Below, one piece after another: positions 35,399-44,109 of a DNA stretch of 64,000 nt. A model generated the notes under the pieces. The model was not told where the DNA came from. It made no database searches and saw nothing but the letters and a program-made list of their open reading frames with translations. The DNA is from M3007 sp043764095. GTDB taxonomy: Bacteria; Bacteroidota; Bacteroidia; Chitinophagales; Saprospiraceae. How positions within the stretch are numbered: position 1 is the first letter of the stretch; each line of letters starts with the position of its first letter. Both the position numbers and the translations under genes were made by a program. Location of the stretch: positions 62,001 to 126,000 of the forward strand of contig JAYUKX010000141.1 of assembly GCA_043764095.1 (NCBI GenBank), in the 5' to 3' direction.

Positions 35399-35406
35399 TA
35401 CCTTTG
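35399..35406 (+). promoter_or_regulatory. -7 box TACCTTTG of the DtxR/Nramp operon
   Basis: TACCTTTG matches TAnnTTTG, 39 nt before the regulator ATG. It lies next to the palindromic operator at 35374-35389. Confidence 0.6.
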
Positions 35407-35445
35407 CGTAAAATAAAATTAAAATCATCAAAATAACGCCTTTAT

Positions 35446-36108
35446 ATGCTGTCCATAACGGAAGAAAATTACCTAAAAGCCATTTTTAAGATCGCAGAAC
35501 GAGATCAATCTCCCGTAAATACCAATGCTGTGGCGGCTTCGATGCAAACAACAGCGGCATCGGTAACGGACATGATTAAAAGGTTGAGTGAAAAAGAATT
35601 ACTCGATTATGAAAAATATAAGGGTGTACTGTTGACGGAAGAAGGCCGAAAAATAGCTACTAATTTGATACGGAGGCATCGGTTATGGGAAGTATTTTTG
35701 ACCGAAAAATTGGGCTTTTCTTGGGATGAGGTACACGAAATTGCTGAAGAATTAGAACACATCAACAGCGATAAATTGATTGATCGGATGGATACTTTTT
35801 TAGGTTACCCGCGTTTTGATCCTCATGGTGATCCTATTCCTGACGCAGATGGTCACTGGACTAGACGGCCACAAGTATTGCTGGGTACGCTCTTGCCGGG
35901 GCAGTTGGGTGTTGTAACTGGTGTGGACGACCATACTTCGGCCTTTTTGCAATACTTGAATCAATTGGGCTTGGGCTTGGGCGAAAACATCGAAGTGATC
36001 AACAGGGTATTATATGATAATTCAATGATTATCAAACTAAAAGATGGTAAAAGTATTGCAGTAAGCGATAAAGTAGTACAACATTTATTTGTAAAAATTT
36101 TAGCATAA
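35446..36108 (+). CDS. DtxR/MntR family metal-dependent regulator
   Basis: The 220-residue protein has the DtxR layout: N-terminal winged helix (TEENYLKAIFKIAERDQSPVNTNAVAASMQTTAASVTDMIKRL), a metal-binding dimerisation helix bundle (RRHRLWEVFLTEKLGFSWDEVHEIAEELEH) and a C-terminal FeoA/SH3-like domain (LLGTLLPGQLGVVTGVDD). It senses Mn(II) or Fe(II) and represses metal uptake. Pairing with the Nramp gene 7 nt downstream favours a manganese role, like MntR, but selectivity cannot be read with certainty. Confidence 0.92.
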   Translation: MLSITEENYLKAIFKIAERDQSPVNTNAVAASMQTTAASVTDMIKRLSEKELLDYEKYKGVLLTEEGRKIATNLIRRHRLWEVFLTEKLGFSWDEVHEIAEELEHINSDKLIDRMDTFLGYPRFDPHGDPIPDADGHWTRRPQVLLGTLLPGQLGVVTGVDDHTSAFLQYLNQLGLGLGENIEVINRVLYDNSMIIKLKDGKSIAVSDKVVQHLFVKILA

Positions 36109-36115
36109 GTTGCGT

Positions 36116-38017
36116 ATGTCAAAAAAACATTATCAAAAAATGGGCGATAGTGATATGTCGCTATCGGATGTAAACAATACCGTAGAAACCAACGTGAAAG
36201 GCGGGTTTTGGCGCAAGTTATTAGCTTTTTTAGGGCCTGCGTATTTGGTGAGTGTAGGATATATGGATCCCGGTAACTGGGCAACTGATTTGGCCGGAGG
36301 TAGTAAGTTTGGGTACGCTTTGCTTTGGGTATTGGTGATGAGTAATCTTATTGCACTACTATTACAGAGTATGAGTGCTCGATTAGGGATTGTTGCGCGT
36401 CGTGATTTGGCGCAGGCTTCACGGGATTTATACCCACCCATTGTCAATATTTTTAATTATATCTTAGCTGAAATTGCCATTGCTGCCACAGATTTAGCAG
36501 AAGTAATTGGTATGGCTATTGGACTTCAACTACTTTTTGGCCTTCCACTGGTATGGGGAGTAACCATAAGTGTATTGGATACTTTTTTGCTGCTCTTGCT
36601 CATGAATTGGGGGATACGCAAATTAGAGGCATTTATTTTGGCATTGATAGCGGTAATTGGGGGAGCATTTGGGATTGAGATGTATTTGGCACAACCCAGC
36701 CTTTCGGGTCTTGCTACGGGCCTAATACCTACTATTCCAGGTGATGAAGCGCTGTTTATCGCCATAGGCATCATCGGTGCTACAGTAATGCCACATAACC
36801 TTTACTTGCACTCCGCGTTGGTGCAAACGCGTAAAGTGGAACGCACCGATACTGGAATAAGAAGGGCAATTAAATTTAATATTATTGACTCGGCTATTGC
36901 GCTTAACTTGGCACTCTTTGTAAATGCAGCGATATTAATACTTGCTGCCGCTGTTTTTTATAAAAATGGGCACTCTGGCGTTACCGAAATTCAGGATGCA
37001 CATCGCTTGCTGGAGCCGCTTTTGGGTAAAAGTTATGCACCTATCCTTTTTGCAGTGGCTTTGATTGCTGCCGGACAAAGTAGCACTGTGACGGGTACAT
37101 TGGCGGGACAAATTGTAATGGAAGGCTATTTAAGGTTGCGTATTGCCCCTTGGTTGAGGCGAATTATTACGCGTTTATTGGCTGTTATTCCGGCTTTATT
37201 GGTCATTACCTTTATGGGAGAGTCGGAAACAGGGAATATGCTCATTTTAAGCCAAGTGATATTAAGTATGCAATTAGGCTTTGCAATTATTCCGTTGTTA
37301 CATTATGTGAGTAGTAAGGCGCGTATGGGCGAGTTCGCTATTGGTTTTTGGACAAAAGTAGCAGGTTGGGCGAGTGCTGCAATTATTGTTTTACTTAATA
37401 TCCGATTAGTGATACAGCAAGTGGGTATCTGGACTACCGCGCTGGGTTCGTACGCTTGGGTGATTCAGTTTGTTGTAATCCCGTTCTTTGTTTTTGCTGG
37501 TGTAATGCTAGTTTATATCACTTTAAGGCCGCTATTGAGCATCATTAGGGAGAAAAGTATTCTTGCTCCTCATGGTATATTTTCCGGTCTTTCGGACCAA
37601 CCTATGCCTGAATATAAAGAATTGGCAGTTGCCTTAGATTTTACAGCAACTGATAAAAAGACATTGTTACACGCTTTGCATATTGGTGGCAAAAACGCCC
37701 ATTATTTCCTTATACACTCCATCGAAAGTGTAGGTGCAGTGGTTATGGGAGAAGATATTCGCGATGGAGAACATCTAGTGGACAAGGCTACTTTGAACCA
37801 ATATATACTGGCTTTGACAGAGATGGGTTACCGTGCAGAGGCCATTATTGGTTACGGTTCACCTAGGAAAGCGATACCCTTAATTGTAGAGGAAAAAGGC
37901 GTTGATCTCTTAGTTATGGGTGCTCATGGTCATACGTTAATTAAAGATTTGATTTTTGGGGCGACAGTAGATGCGGTAAGGCATTCGGTGAAGATTCCCG
38001 TTTTAGTTGTTCGCTAA
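36116..38017 (+). CDS. mntH: Nramp divalent metal transporter fused to a universal stress protein domain
   Basis: I start at the ATG at 36116 (a TTG at 36110 is in frame). Residues ~30-480 form the Nramp transporter with the TM1 motif YMDPGNWATD and TM6 motif IIGATVMPHNLYLHSA, both of which bind the metal. After the last helix, residues ~500-633 form a UspA-like domain (ELAVALDFTATDKKTLLHAL) ending in the ATP-binding signature MGAHGHTLIKDLIFGATVDAV. Nramp proteins import Mn(II) or Fe(II) with protons at the inner membrane. The cytoplasmic stress domain may gate activity by nucleotide binding, which is inference. Co-transcribed with the DtxR-type regulator. Confidence 0.93.
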   Translation: MSKKHYQKMGDSDMSLSDVNNTVETNVKGGFWRKLLAFLGPAYLVSVGYMDPGNWATDLAGGSKFGYALLWVLVMSNLIALLLQSMSARLGIVARRDLAQASRDLYPPIVNIFNYILAEIAIAATDLAEVIGMAIGLQLLFGLPLVWGVTISVLDTFLLLLLMNWGIRKLEAFILALIAVIGGAFGIEMYLAQPSLSGLATGLIPTIPGDEALFIAIGIIGATVMPHNLYLHSALVQTRKVERTDTGIRRAIKFNIIDSAIALNLALFVNAAILILAAAVFYKNGHSGVTEIQDAHRLLEPLLGKSYAPILFAVALIAAGQSSTVTGTLAGQIVMEGYLRLRIAPWLRRIITRLLAVIPALLVITFMGESETGNMLILSQVILSMQLGFAIIPLLHYVSSKARMGEFAIGFWTKVAGWASAAIIVLLNIRLVIQQVGIWTTALGSYAWVIQFVVIPFFVFAGVMLVYITLRPLLSIIREKSILAPHGIFSGLSDQPMPEYKELAVALDFTATDKKTLLHALHIGGKNAHYFLIHSIESVGAVVMGEDIRDGEHLVDKATLNQYILALTEMGYRAEAIIGYGSPRKAIPLIVEEKGVDLLVMGAHGHTLIKDLIFGATVDAVRHSVKIPVLVVR

Positions 38018-38044
38018 AGCATGAGGTTTTAAGAGGCTGTATAA

Positions 38045-39109
38045 CTAGGCTTCATCAAAAGTGACCACTACCCTATCCGTTTTGGGATGCGACTGGCAGG
38101 TTAGTACATAACCAGCGGCTACTTCGTCGGGTTCAAGGCCGTAATTCAATTCCATTTCCACGGCTCCTTCTAGTACTTTTGCTTTGCAGGTACTACACAC
38201 ACCGCCTTTGCACGAAAACGGCAGGTCTGCTCCTGCACGCATAGCAGCATCCAATAGCGTGCTGCCATCGGAAGGCAGCCTAAATTCGAATTCGACACCG
38301 TCTTGGATTACGGTAATCTGCGCGTCTAATGAAGGGGCTTTGGTGCTTTTATGCACGGGTTTTGATTTTAGGTTTTTCCCAGCCGTAAATAATTCAAATT
38401 TAATCTTATTACTTTCCACACCTAAAGCAGAGAGGCTATCTTTCACTGCAAAAATCATTTCCGATGGTCCACAAAGGAAATATTGATCAACATCGGTTGG
38501 ATCAAAGAAAAAACGTGCGAATTTGTTACATTTTTCGGCATTGATATGACCTTGAAAAAGATCATTGGCCATAGATTCCCGACTGAAGATATGATGAAAG
38601 GCAATCCGATCGGGGTAACTATTTTTCAATAACTCCAATTCGTCCCTAAAGATAATATGATCAAATCCTTGATTGCCGTAAAAGAGCACCATACGGCTAT
38701 GTGGCTCATCATGTAGCATCGTTTTTAAAATGGAGATGATGGGGGTTATCCCACTTCCCGCTGCGAATGCTACAAATAAACGCTTGGCTGTTGGCTGCAT
38801 TTCTACAAAAAAACGCCCTTCAGGTGGCATTGCCTCCAATTTGTCACCTACTTTTAGTTCGGTATTAGCAAATGTGCTAAATACTCCGCCCTCCACCTGC
38901 TTGATCGCTACACGCAAACTTGTCTCATAAGGCGCACTACAAATAGAATACGAACGACGCACTTCTTCACCGTCGATATGGGTGCGCAAAGTAAGGTATT
39001 GTCCTTGTTTATACTGAAAAACAGTATCATTTTCCGATTCTAAGGCAATAGAAACACAAGTAGAGGTCTCTCTGCGAATTTCTTTTACTATTACTGGGTA
39101 AAAATGCAT
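38045..39109 (-). CDS. paaE: PaaE-type ferredoxin:NAD(P)H oxidoreductase
   Basis: The 354-residue protein has a ferredoxin-reductase FAD domain (RRSYSICSAPYE), an NAD(P)-binding domain (VAFAAGSGITPIISILKTML, YFLCGPSEMI) and a C-terminal plant-type 2Fe-2S domain with C-x4-C-x2-C then a distant Cys (FSCKGGVCSTC, YVLTCQSHP). This order is that of PaaE, the reductase of phenylacetyl-CoA epoxidase. No paaABCD genes are in the window, so it may serve another oxygenase. It follows a beta-barrel gene by 11 nt. Confidence 0.9.
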   Translation of the reverse strand: MHFYPVIVKEIRRETSTCVSIALESENDTVFQYKQGQYLTLRTHIDGEEVRRSYSICSAPYETSLRVAIKQVEGGVFSTFANTELKVGDKLEAMPPEGRFFVEMQPTAKRLFVAFAAGSGITPIISILKTMLHDEPHSRMVLFYGNQGFDHIIFRDELELLKNSYPDRIAFHHIFSRESMANDLFQGHINAEKCNKFARFFFDPTDVDQYFLCGPSEMIFAVKDSLSALGVESNKIKFELFTAGKNLKSKPVHKSTKAPSLDAQITVIQDGVEFEFRLPSDGSTLLDAAMRAGADLPFSCKGGVCSTCKAKVLEGAVEMELNYGLEPDEVAAGYVLTCQSHPKTDRVVVTFDEA

Positions 39110-39120
39110 TTATATTTTTT

Positions 39121-39792
39121 CTAAAAACCAAAAATTAATCCAGCACTGAGCGAAATGCCACGATTTTCGATATTAACATAATCGAAATTGTCCAATGGGG
39201 TTAAACCATAGATATACCTTCCATCTATAAAAAATCGGCTTTTCAATACTTCAAAGGAAAGCATCGCACCTCCTTGAACATTGATATCTGTTTTTTTATA
39301 ATCGTTCTCAAAATCCATATCTTCCTTTGTGATTTGGGTATCTGACCCACCTGTAATTGGACTGGTGTTGATGGTAGTTTCCTTTTTAGTGCCTCCAATA
39401 GCCCATGAAAAAGCGGGGCCACCCACTAGATCAAAACGCGCTGGCCCTAGTTTAAAGCCTGCTTTTAGCAAAAGTGGTATTTCAACATATTGCACCTTGA
39501 ACTCTTGTATGTTTTTGGTTTCTAGGATAAATGGCACATTGATGATTTGAGTGTATTGCCAGTTGCGTTGCACATAATTGATCTCTGGTTGAACTGCAAA
39601 ACCTTCGTTTGCACGTATTTCGGCCAATAAACCGCCCAATAAACCCGTACGATTATCCAAAACCTCACTGGCAGACAGTTGGGAATAGTTAATATTGGTG
39701 TTAATCACACCGCCTCTAACACCGAAACTCAATTGTGCTTGTGCAGTTGAAAAACAAAAAAGTACCGCAATAATACATGATATAACTTTCAT
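39121..39792 (-). CDS. PorT-family outer membrane beta-barrel protein
   Basis: The 223-residue protein has a signal peptide (to STAQAQ) and a beta-barrel with alternating strands typical of Bacteroidota PorT-like proteins (FGVRGGVINTNINYSQ, VQPEINYVQRNWQY, YVEIPLLLKAGFKLGPARFDLVGGPAFSWAIGG) and a C-terminal Phe (GLIFGF). It is probably an outer-membrane protein of unknown function. It lies between the FG-GAP lipoprotein gene (27 nt) and paaE (11 nt). Confidence 0.85.
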   Translation of the reverse strand: MKVISCIIAVLFCFSTAQAQLSFGVRGGVINTNINYSQLSASEVLDNRTGLLGGLLAEIRANEGFAVQPEINYVQRNWQYTQIINVPFILETKNIQEFKVQYVEIPLLLKAGFKLGPARFDLVGGPAFSWAIGGTKKETTINTSPITGGSDTQITKEDMDFENDYKKTDINVQGGAMLSFEVLKSRFFIDGRYIYGLTPLDNFDYVNIENRGISLSAGLIFGF

Positions 39793-39819
39793 GATAACTT
39801 AATTTTTTCTTATGTTGTG

Positions 39820-42800
39820 TTATTTTATTTTCCAAAATTCCAAAGGCATATTATTCCTTGCCACGGCAAAGGTAGTACTTCCTGCCGTCTTCAACAAACG
39901 GATATCGCGTACTTCACCTTCAAAAAACAAACCCGTTTGGGCGGAATGTTGCACTGTGAATCCGCCTTTTCCATTGCCTTTTAAGAAAAGTCCATAATCA
40001 GCATCAATATAGCCAAATTCGGGCTTAGATCCCAAAAAATTACCGCCAGCAACAATATCCATAAAACCATCTTTATCAAAATCGGCAGTACATAGCCCAT
40101 ATAAAGGTGCTAATTGGGCATCAATAGGCAAAATAGTGAGTTGGTATCCTCCATTGGGTTGGCTGAGTAAAACGGCATTGCCTAAATACCCTGCTGTGCG
40201 GGTTATAGCACCGCGCATCTGCTCAGGAGTGAAAATATCGGTAAGTCCTTGATTGCCATAATTTTTAAACTTTAGGTATTTCTTTTTCAAAATGGGGATA
40301 TTACTCACCAAATCACCGCGTAAAGTATAGGGCAACATCTTATTATTTGCAAAACGCGACAAAAATTGCTCGGGTGTTCCGTTGCCATCAAAGTCGTTGT
40401 AAGTCAATTCCAGTGGATGCTCTATGGATGCTTCCAGCCTAGAATTGAGTCCCATATTGCCCAACACAAAATCTGGTTTGCCATCGCCATTAAAATCGGC
40501 CGATGCTATGCGTTTCCATAATCCATTGCTACCTTCTAAACCCATTGCCTTGGTCACGTCGGTCATTTTACCAGCATCGTTCCTGAAAATGGATACGGGC
40601 ATCCATTCCCCACAAACAATCAAATCTTGGTCTTTATCACCATCAATATCTGTCCATAAGGCATCGGTGGGCATACCTAGGTTTTTAAAGGTTTCCATTT
40701 GGACTGGCCTAAAATTGCCTGTGCCATTATTGGCCATCAAAAAACCGCCTACCGGCACGCCAACTTGCCCCGGTACGAGGCGCATAGCCACAAATACATC
40801 CATATCGCCATCTCCGTCAAAATCGGCGGGACGGACAGCCGCAGATGCAAATGGTTTTGCGCCAGGAAGGGCATCCATTTTTCGGGTAAATCTGCCTTTC
40901 CCGTCGTTCAAATATAACCGATCTGCTAATAAAGGGCTCATTGAACTCATTTCATTACTCCCCGATGCCACATATAAATCCAAATCTTTGTCGCCATCTA
41001 CATCCAAAAAAGCGGCATCTACGTCCTCCGCTGCTGCATCTAATTGAAGATCGGGCTGGGTCGTTGCTGCAAAAGATCCATTTTTTTGTTGGATAAAAAC
41101 AGCACCTGGTTGTTCTGCCGCTCCACACACAAAATAGTCGTCTAGTTGGTCGCCGTTAATATCGCCAACAGCCAAACGAGGGCCTTCTGTGCTGTATTTG
41201 AAATACAAAAGGCGGTCGCGATCCCAGTCGGAAAATACGCTTTCTCGGTGCGACCACGTGGATGTACTGGCCAATTCAAACATAGATTTTTCCTTTTTTT
41301 GTCGCAAAAATGGCAACCATTTGGACAAATTAGCCTCTGATTGCTTTAAGGAGAGCATTTGATTGGGTTTGATATTGGTCAATAAAGTGGCTTTTCCATT
41401 GGGCCATTCGATATAAGCGGTATCCACAAGGGTTTGGTTGTCCAGTCCAAAATTTGGACGGTTGTCCATCGAACTTTGAAAGCCGCGCATGGGCATTTGT
41501 TCCAGATAATAGCCGTTTCCATTTACACGAAGGTATATTTTGGTGCCAATGGCGGCGGTATTGCCGTTTTCACCTGTCAATGAAAATTTTAAATAGTTTC
41601 TATCGCTCATCTTCTGACGGGTCTCGTTTCTATACACCAAGGCTTCGCTATTATTACAATTTACGATAAGATCCAAATCGCCGTCGTTGTCCAAATCGCC
41701 GTAAGCAGAGCCATTGGAAAAACTAGGAATATCCAGCCCCCATGCTGCCGCCTCGTTTTTAAAAGTAAGGTCTTTATTGTTATGAAAAGCAAAATTAGGT
41801 AAGGGAACAGAAGGTATAGAATCGATTAGACGCTTATAATTGACCGATCCACCGCCAATAATTTCTTGTTGGACAGATGGATCGCTGATAAACAACAAAT
41901 AATCTTGATCGGTCAAATCCCGCGCCACGCCATTGGCCACAAAAATATCTTTCCAGCCATCATTATCCATATCAAACATCAGCGCACCCCAACTCCAATC
42001 GGTGGCTTCGCAGGAGGCCAAGCAAGCAATATCGGAAAAATGTACCCCTTTTTTACCGTTTTGACTTCCATTGTTCAGGTGGAGCATATTGCGTGTAAAT
42101 TGGTTATAATAAATGTCTTTAGAAGTATTAAAGCGGTCGGGACTATCGAAAGAAGTAGATGTTTTAAGTCGATAATCATCTGCGGGAAGCATATCGGTCA
42201 CAAAAATATCGGGCAAGGCATCATTGTTGATATCGGCCATATCTGCGCCCATACTGGCTGCACTAATATGCCTTGCAGATCCTTCTAAATCCTCTTTAAA
42301 TGTGCCATCGCCATTGTTATAATACAGATAGTCCCGCTCGAAAAAGTCATTAGACACATAAATATCCTGCCATCCGTCCTGATTAATATCGCCTACGGTC
42401 ACCCCCAAACCAAAAGCGATAACCGAGCCTAAGATGCCTGCTTCAGTGGAAACATCTTTAAAAAACGGGTGTCCATCTACGATATTTCCTTCATTTCGGT
42501 ATAATTTGTGCCCACCAAGACTATCACGGGTATTGCGAAGGTTTTTTCGGAGATCAAATGAGCCGATTGCCCGAAAAGAATTATTCAAGACATAAACGTC
42601 CAAATCGCCATCGCGGTCGTAATCAAAAAAGGCTGCGTGGGTGGTCAAACCTCGATCAGCAAGCCCATACGCTTTTGCGGATTCGATAAACGTACCGTTT
42701 TTTTGGTTGATAAAGAGTTCGTTTTCGCGGCTAAAAGACTGTTTTTCTTTTTCTTCCGCACGTGGGTTACCAGAATTACAGACATAAATATCGGTCCATC

Positions 42801-43197
42801 CATCGCCGTTTACATCGGCCATGCTTACGCCTGTTGACCAAGATCCTTTTCCCGTTACACCGGCTTTATCCGATATATTTTCAAATTTAAAATTGCCTAA
42901 ATTGCGGTACAATCTATTTTGCCCCATATTGGAGGTAAAAAACAGATCTTGCAGTCCATCATTGTCAATATCGCCCATGGCCACACCGCCACCGTTGTAG
43001 AAATTGCGGTACCGATACACATTAAACTCTTTATCGTAAACGAGATCGTTCCTGAAATCAATACCTGTTTCGAGGGCCGGCATTGTGGTAAACAGGGTTG
43101 CTCCAGTTGTAGTATTTGTGGTATCTTTTTCGGGATGAGTACAAGAGATGAAGATAACTAAAGTAAAAAAGGGCAGTATCGACCTGGGTATGCGCAT
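39820..43197 (-). CDS. Giant FG-GAP/VCBS lipoprotein with ASPIC/UnbV domain
   Basis: I start at the ATG at 43197 because it opens a lipoprotein signal (MRIPRSILPFFTLVIFISC, Cys19); the frame runs 21 codons further without a sensible start. The 1125-residue protein has FG-GAP/VCBS blades with DxDxDG-type loops (GDIDNDGLQDLFF, ADVNGDGWTDIYV, FDYDRDGDLDVYV, GDINQDGWQDIYV), an ASPIC/UnbV domain at ~530-600 (AIGTKIYLRVNGNGYYLEQ, AYIEWPNGK), then more blades. It shares its architecture with 17784-21056 and is probably a paralogue. Likely outer-surface, binding role unknown. Here it has no adjacent SusCD or haloperoxidase gene. Confidence 0.9.
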   Translation of the reverse strand: MRIPRSILPFFTLVIFISCTHPEKDTTNTTTGATLFTTMPALETGIDFRNDLVYDKEFNVYRYRNFYNGGGVAMGDIDNDGLQDLFFTSNMGQNRLYRNLGNFKFENISDKAGVTGKGSWSTGVSMADVNGDGWTDIYVCNSGNPRAEEKEKQSFSRENELFINQKNGTFIESAKAYGLADRGLTTHAAFFDYDRDGDLDVYVLNNSFRAIGSFDLRKNLRNTRDSLGGHKLYRNEGNIVDGHPFFKDVSTEAGILGSVIAFGLGVTVGDINQDGWQDIYVSNDFFERDYLYYNNGDGTFKEDLEGSARHISAASMGADMADINNDALPDIFVTDMLPADDYRLKTSTSFDSPDRFNTSKDIYYNQFTRNMLHLNNGSQNGKKGVHFSDIACLASCEATDWSWGALMFDMDNDGWKDIFVANGVARDLTDQDYLLFISDPSVQQEIIGGGSVNYKRLIDSIPSVPLPNFAFHNNKDLTFKNEAAAWGLDIPSFSNGSAYGDLDNDGDLDLIVNCNNSEALVYRNETRQKMSDRNYLKFSLTGENGNTAAIGTKIYLRVNGNGYYLEQMPMRGFQSSMDNRPNFGLDNQTLVDTAYIEWPNGKATLLTNIKPNQMLSLKQSEANLSKWLPFLRQKKEKSMFELASTSTWSHRESVFSDWDRDRLLYFKYSTEGPRLAVGDINGDQLDDYFVCGAAEQPGAVFIQQKNGSFAATTQPDLQLDAAAEDVDAAFLDVDGDKDLDLYVASGSNEMSSMSPLLADRLYLNDGKGRFTRKMDALPGAKPFASAAVRPADFDGDGDMDVFVAMRLVPGQVGVPVGGFLMANNGTGNFRPVQMETFKNLGMPTDALWTDIDGDKDQDLIVCGEWMPVSIFRNDAGKMTDVTKAMGLEGSNGLWKRIASADFNGDGKPDFVLGNMGLNSRLEASIEHPLELTYNDFDGNGTPEQFLSRFANNKMLPYTLRGDLVSNIPILKKKYLKFKNYGNQGLTDIFTPEQMRGAITRTAGYLGNAVLLSQPNGGYQLTILPIDAQLAPLYGLCTADFDKDGFMDIVAGGNFLGSKPEFGYIDADYGLFLKGNGKGGFTVQHSAQTGLFFEGEVRDIRLLKTAGSTTFAVARNNMPLEFWKIK

Positions 43198-43282
43198 ATT
43201 TTGTGTTGTGATAATGTTCGAATCTTTGGAAATTGGCGCAAAGATCGTAAAAATTAGCAAAAATTTATTATTTTATCGTTAC

Positions 43283-43483
43283 TTAGCCCCAAAATTACTG
43301 CACCATTATGCAAAAGGAAAAATGCCACACCCGGATGGTGATATAGAAGTTCAGTTTTCAAGAAGTGGCGAAACGGGACTCACGGGTACTGTTATTTTGC
43401 CCCAAAAAACATCAGGTACTTTGGAATGGAATGGTAAAATAGTAGCATTACGCGGAGGAAAACAGGAAATAAAAGTAGAATAA
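43283..43483 (+). pseudogene. Remnant resembling the C-terminus of an alpha-L-rhamnosidase (GH78-like)
   Basis: About 66 codons reading LAPKLLHHYAKGKMPHPDGDI and ending LEWNGKIVALRGGKQEIKVE resemble, from memory, the all-beta C-terminal cap of Bacteroidota alpha-L-rhamnosidases (MPHPxGxIxV, then LPxxxxGTxxWxGKxxxLxxGxQxI). Upstream the frame reads into unrelated AT-rich sequence overlapping the start of the FG-GAP gene, so the rest of the ~700-900-residue enzyme is gone. It is best read as a 5'-deleted pseudogene. No start codon or promoter fits it. Confidence 0.55.
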
Positions 43484-43516
43484 ACAGGATATTCGGAAAA
43501 TTAGAATTTGTCGCAC

Positions 43517-43524
43517 TATCTTTG
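43517..43524 (+). promoter_or_regulatory. -7 box TATCTTTG upstream of the FKBP gene
   Basis: TATCTTTG, 51 nt before the ATG at 43576. No TTTG at the expected 19-bp spacing. Confidence 0.45.
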
Positions 43525-43575
43525 CAGGCATATTTATTCACGATAATTTTGGCGGAGATTTTCCGCTTTTACACC

Positions 43576-44082
43576 ATGGTTATTGAAAAGAACAAAGCGG
43601 TGTTTGTTCATTATACACTCACCGAAGGAACTGCGGATGGTCAACTCGTAGAAACCACAGAAAACCGCGAACCACTTGCCTTTATTTATGGAATAGGCAT
43701 GATGATACCTGATTTTGAGAAAAACCTTACTGGTTTGAAATCTGGCGATCAATTTGCTTTTGGTATTGAAGCAGCCAATGCTTACGGTGCCTACGATGAA
43801 GGTGCATTAGTAGAAGTACCCAAAAGTATTTTTGAAGTAGAAGGCAAAGTAGAAGAAGGTCTATTAGAAATAGGCAATGTACTTCCGCTTCAAGATAGTG
43901 AGGGTAACCACCTAGAAGGTATGGTCGCTGCAGTCAGCGATACTACTGTAAAAATAGATTTTAATCACGCAATGGCAGGTGTAGATCTGTTTTTCACTGG
44001 TCATGTTGCTAATGTGCGCGACGCAGAGCAGGCTGAATTAGATCATGGACATATTCATGGTAATGGTGGCCACCACCATTGA
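43576..44082 (+). CDS. SlyD-like FKBP-type peptidyl-prolyl isomerase
   Basis: The start at 43576 gives a 168-residue protein opening KNKAVFVHYTLTEG, as in SlyD-type FKBPs; a longer frame would need a TTG. An FKBP half (GMMIPDFEKNLTGLKSGDQF), an inserted-in-flap chaperone domain (EVPKSIFEVEGKVEEG, MVAAVSDTTVKIDFNHAMAG) and a His-rich tail (DHGHIHGNGGHHH) are visible. SlyD proteins isomerise prolyl bonds, bind unfolded chains and use the His-rich tail to hold Ni(II) or Zn(II). Cytoplasmic. Next gene begins 27 nt downstream. Confidence 0.93.
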   Translation: MVIEKNKAVFVHYTLTEGTADGQLVETTENREPLAFIYGIGMMIPDFEKNLTGLKSGDQFAFGIEAANAYGAYDEGALVEVPKSIFEVEGKVEEGLLEIGNVLPLQDSEGNHLEGMVAAVSDTTVKIDFNHAMAGVDLFFTGHVANVRDAEQAELDHGHIHGNGGHHH

Positions 44083-44109
44083 TTTTTAGATTTCATTCCT
44101 AAGCAAATT

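Noticed and set aside
40424..41047. 207-codon open frame on the plus strand
   Set aside because: It lies antisense within the FG-GAP/ASPIC gene, whose blades are clear on the minus strand; the Ser/Pro-rich product is a shadow.
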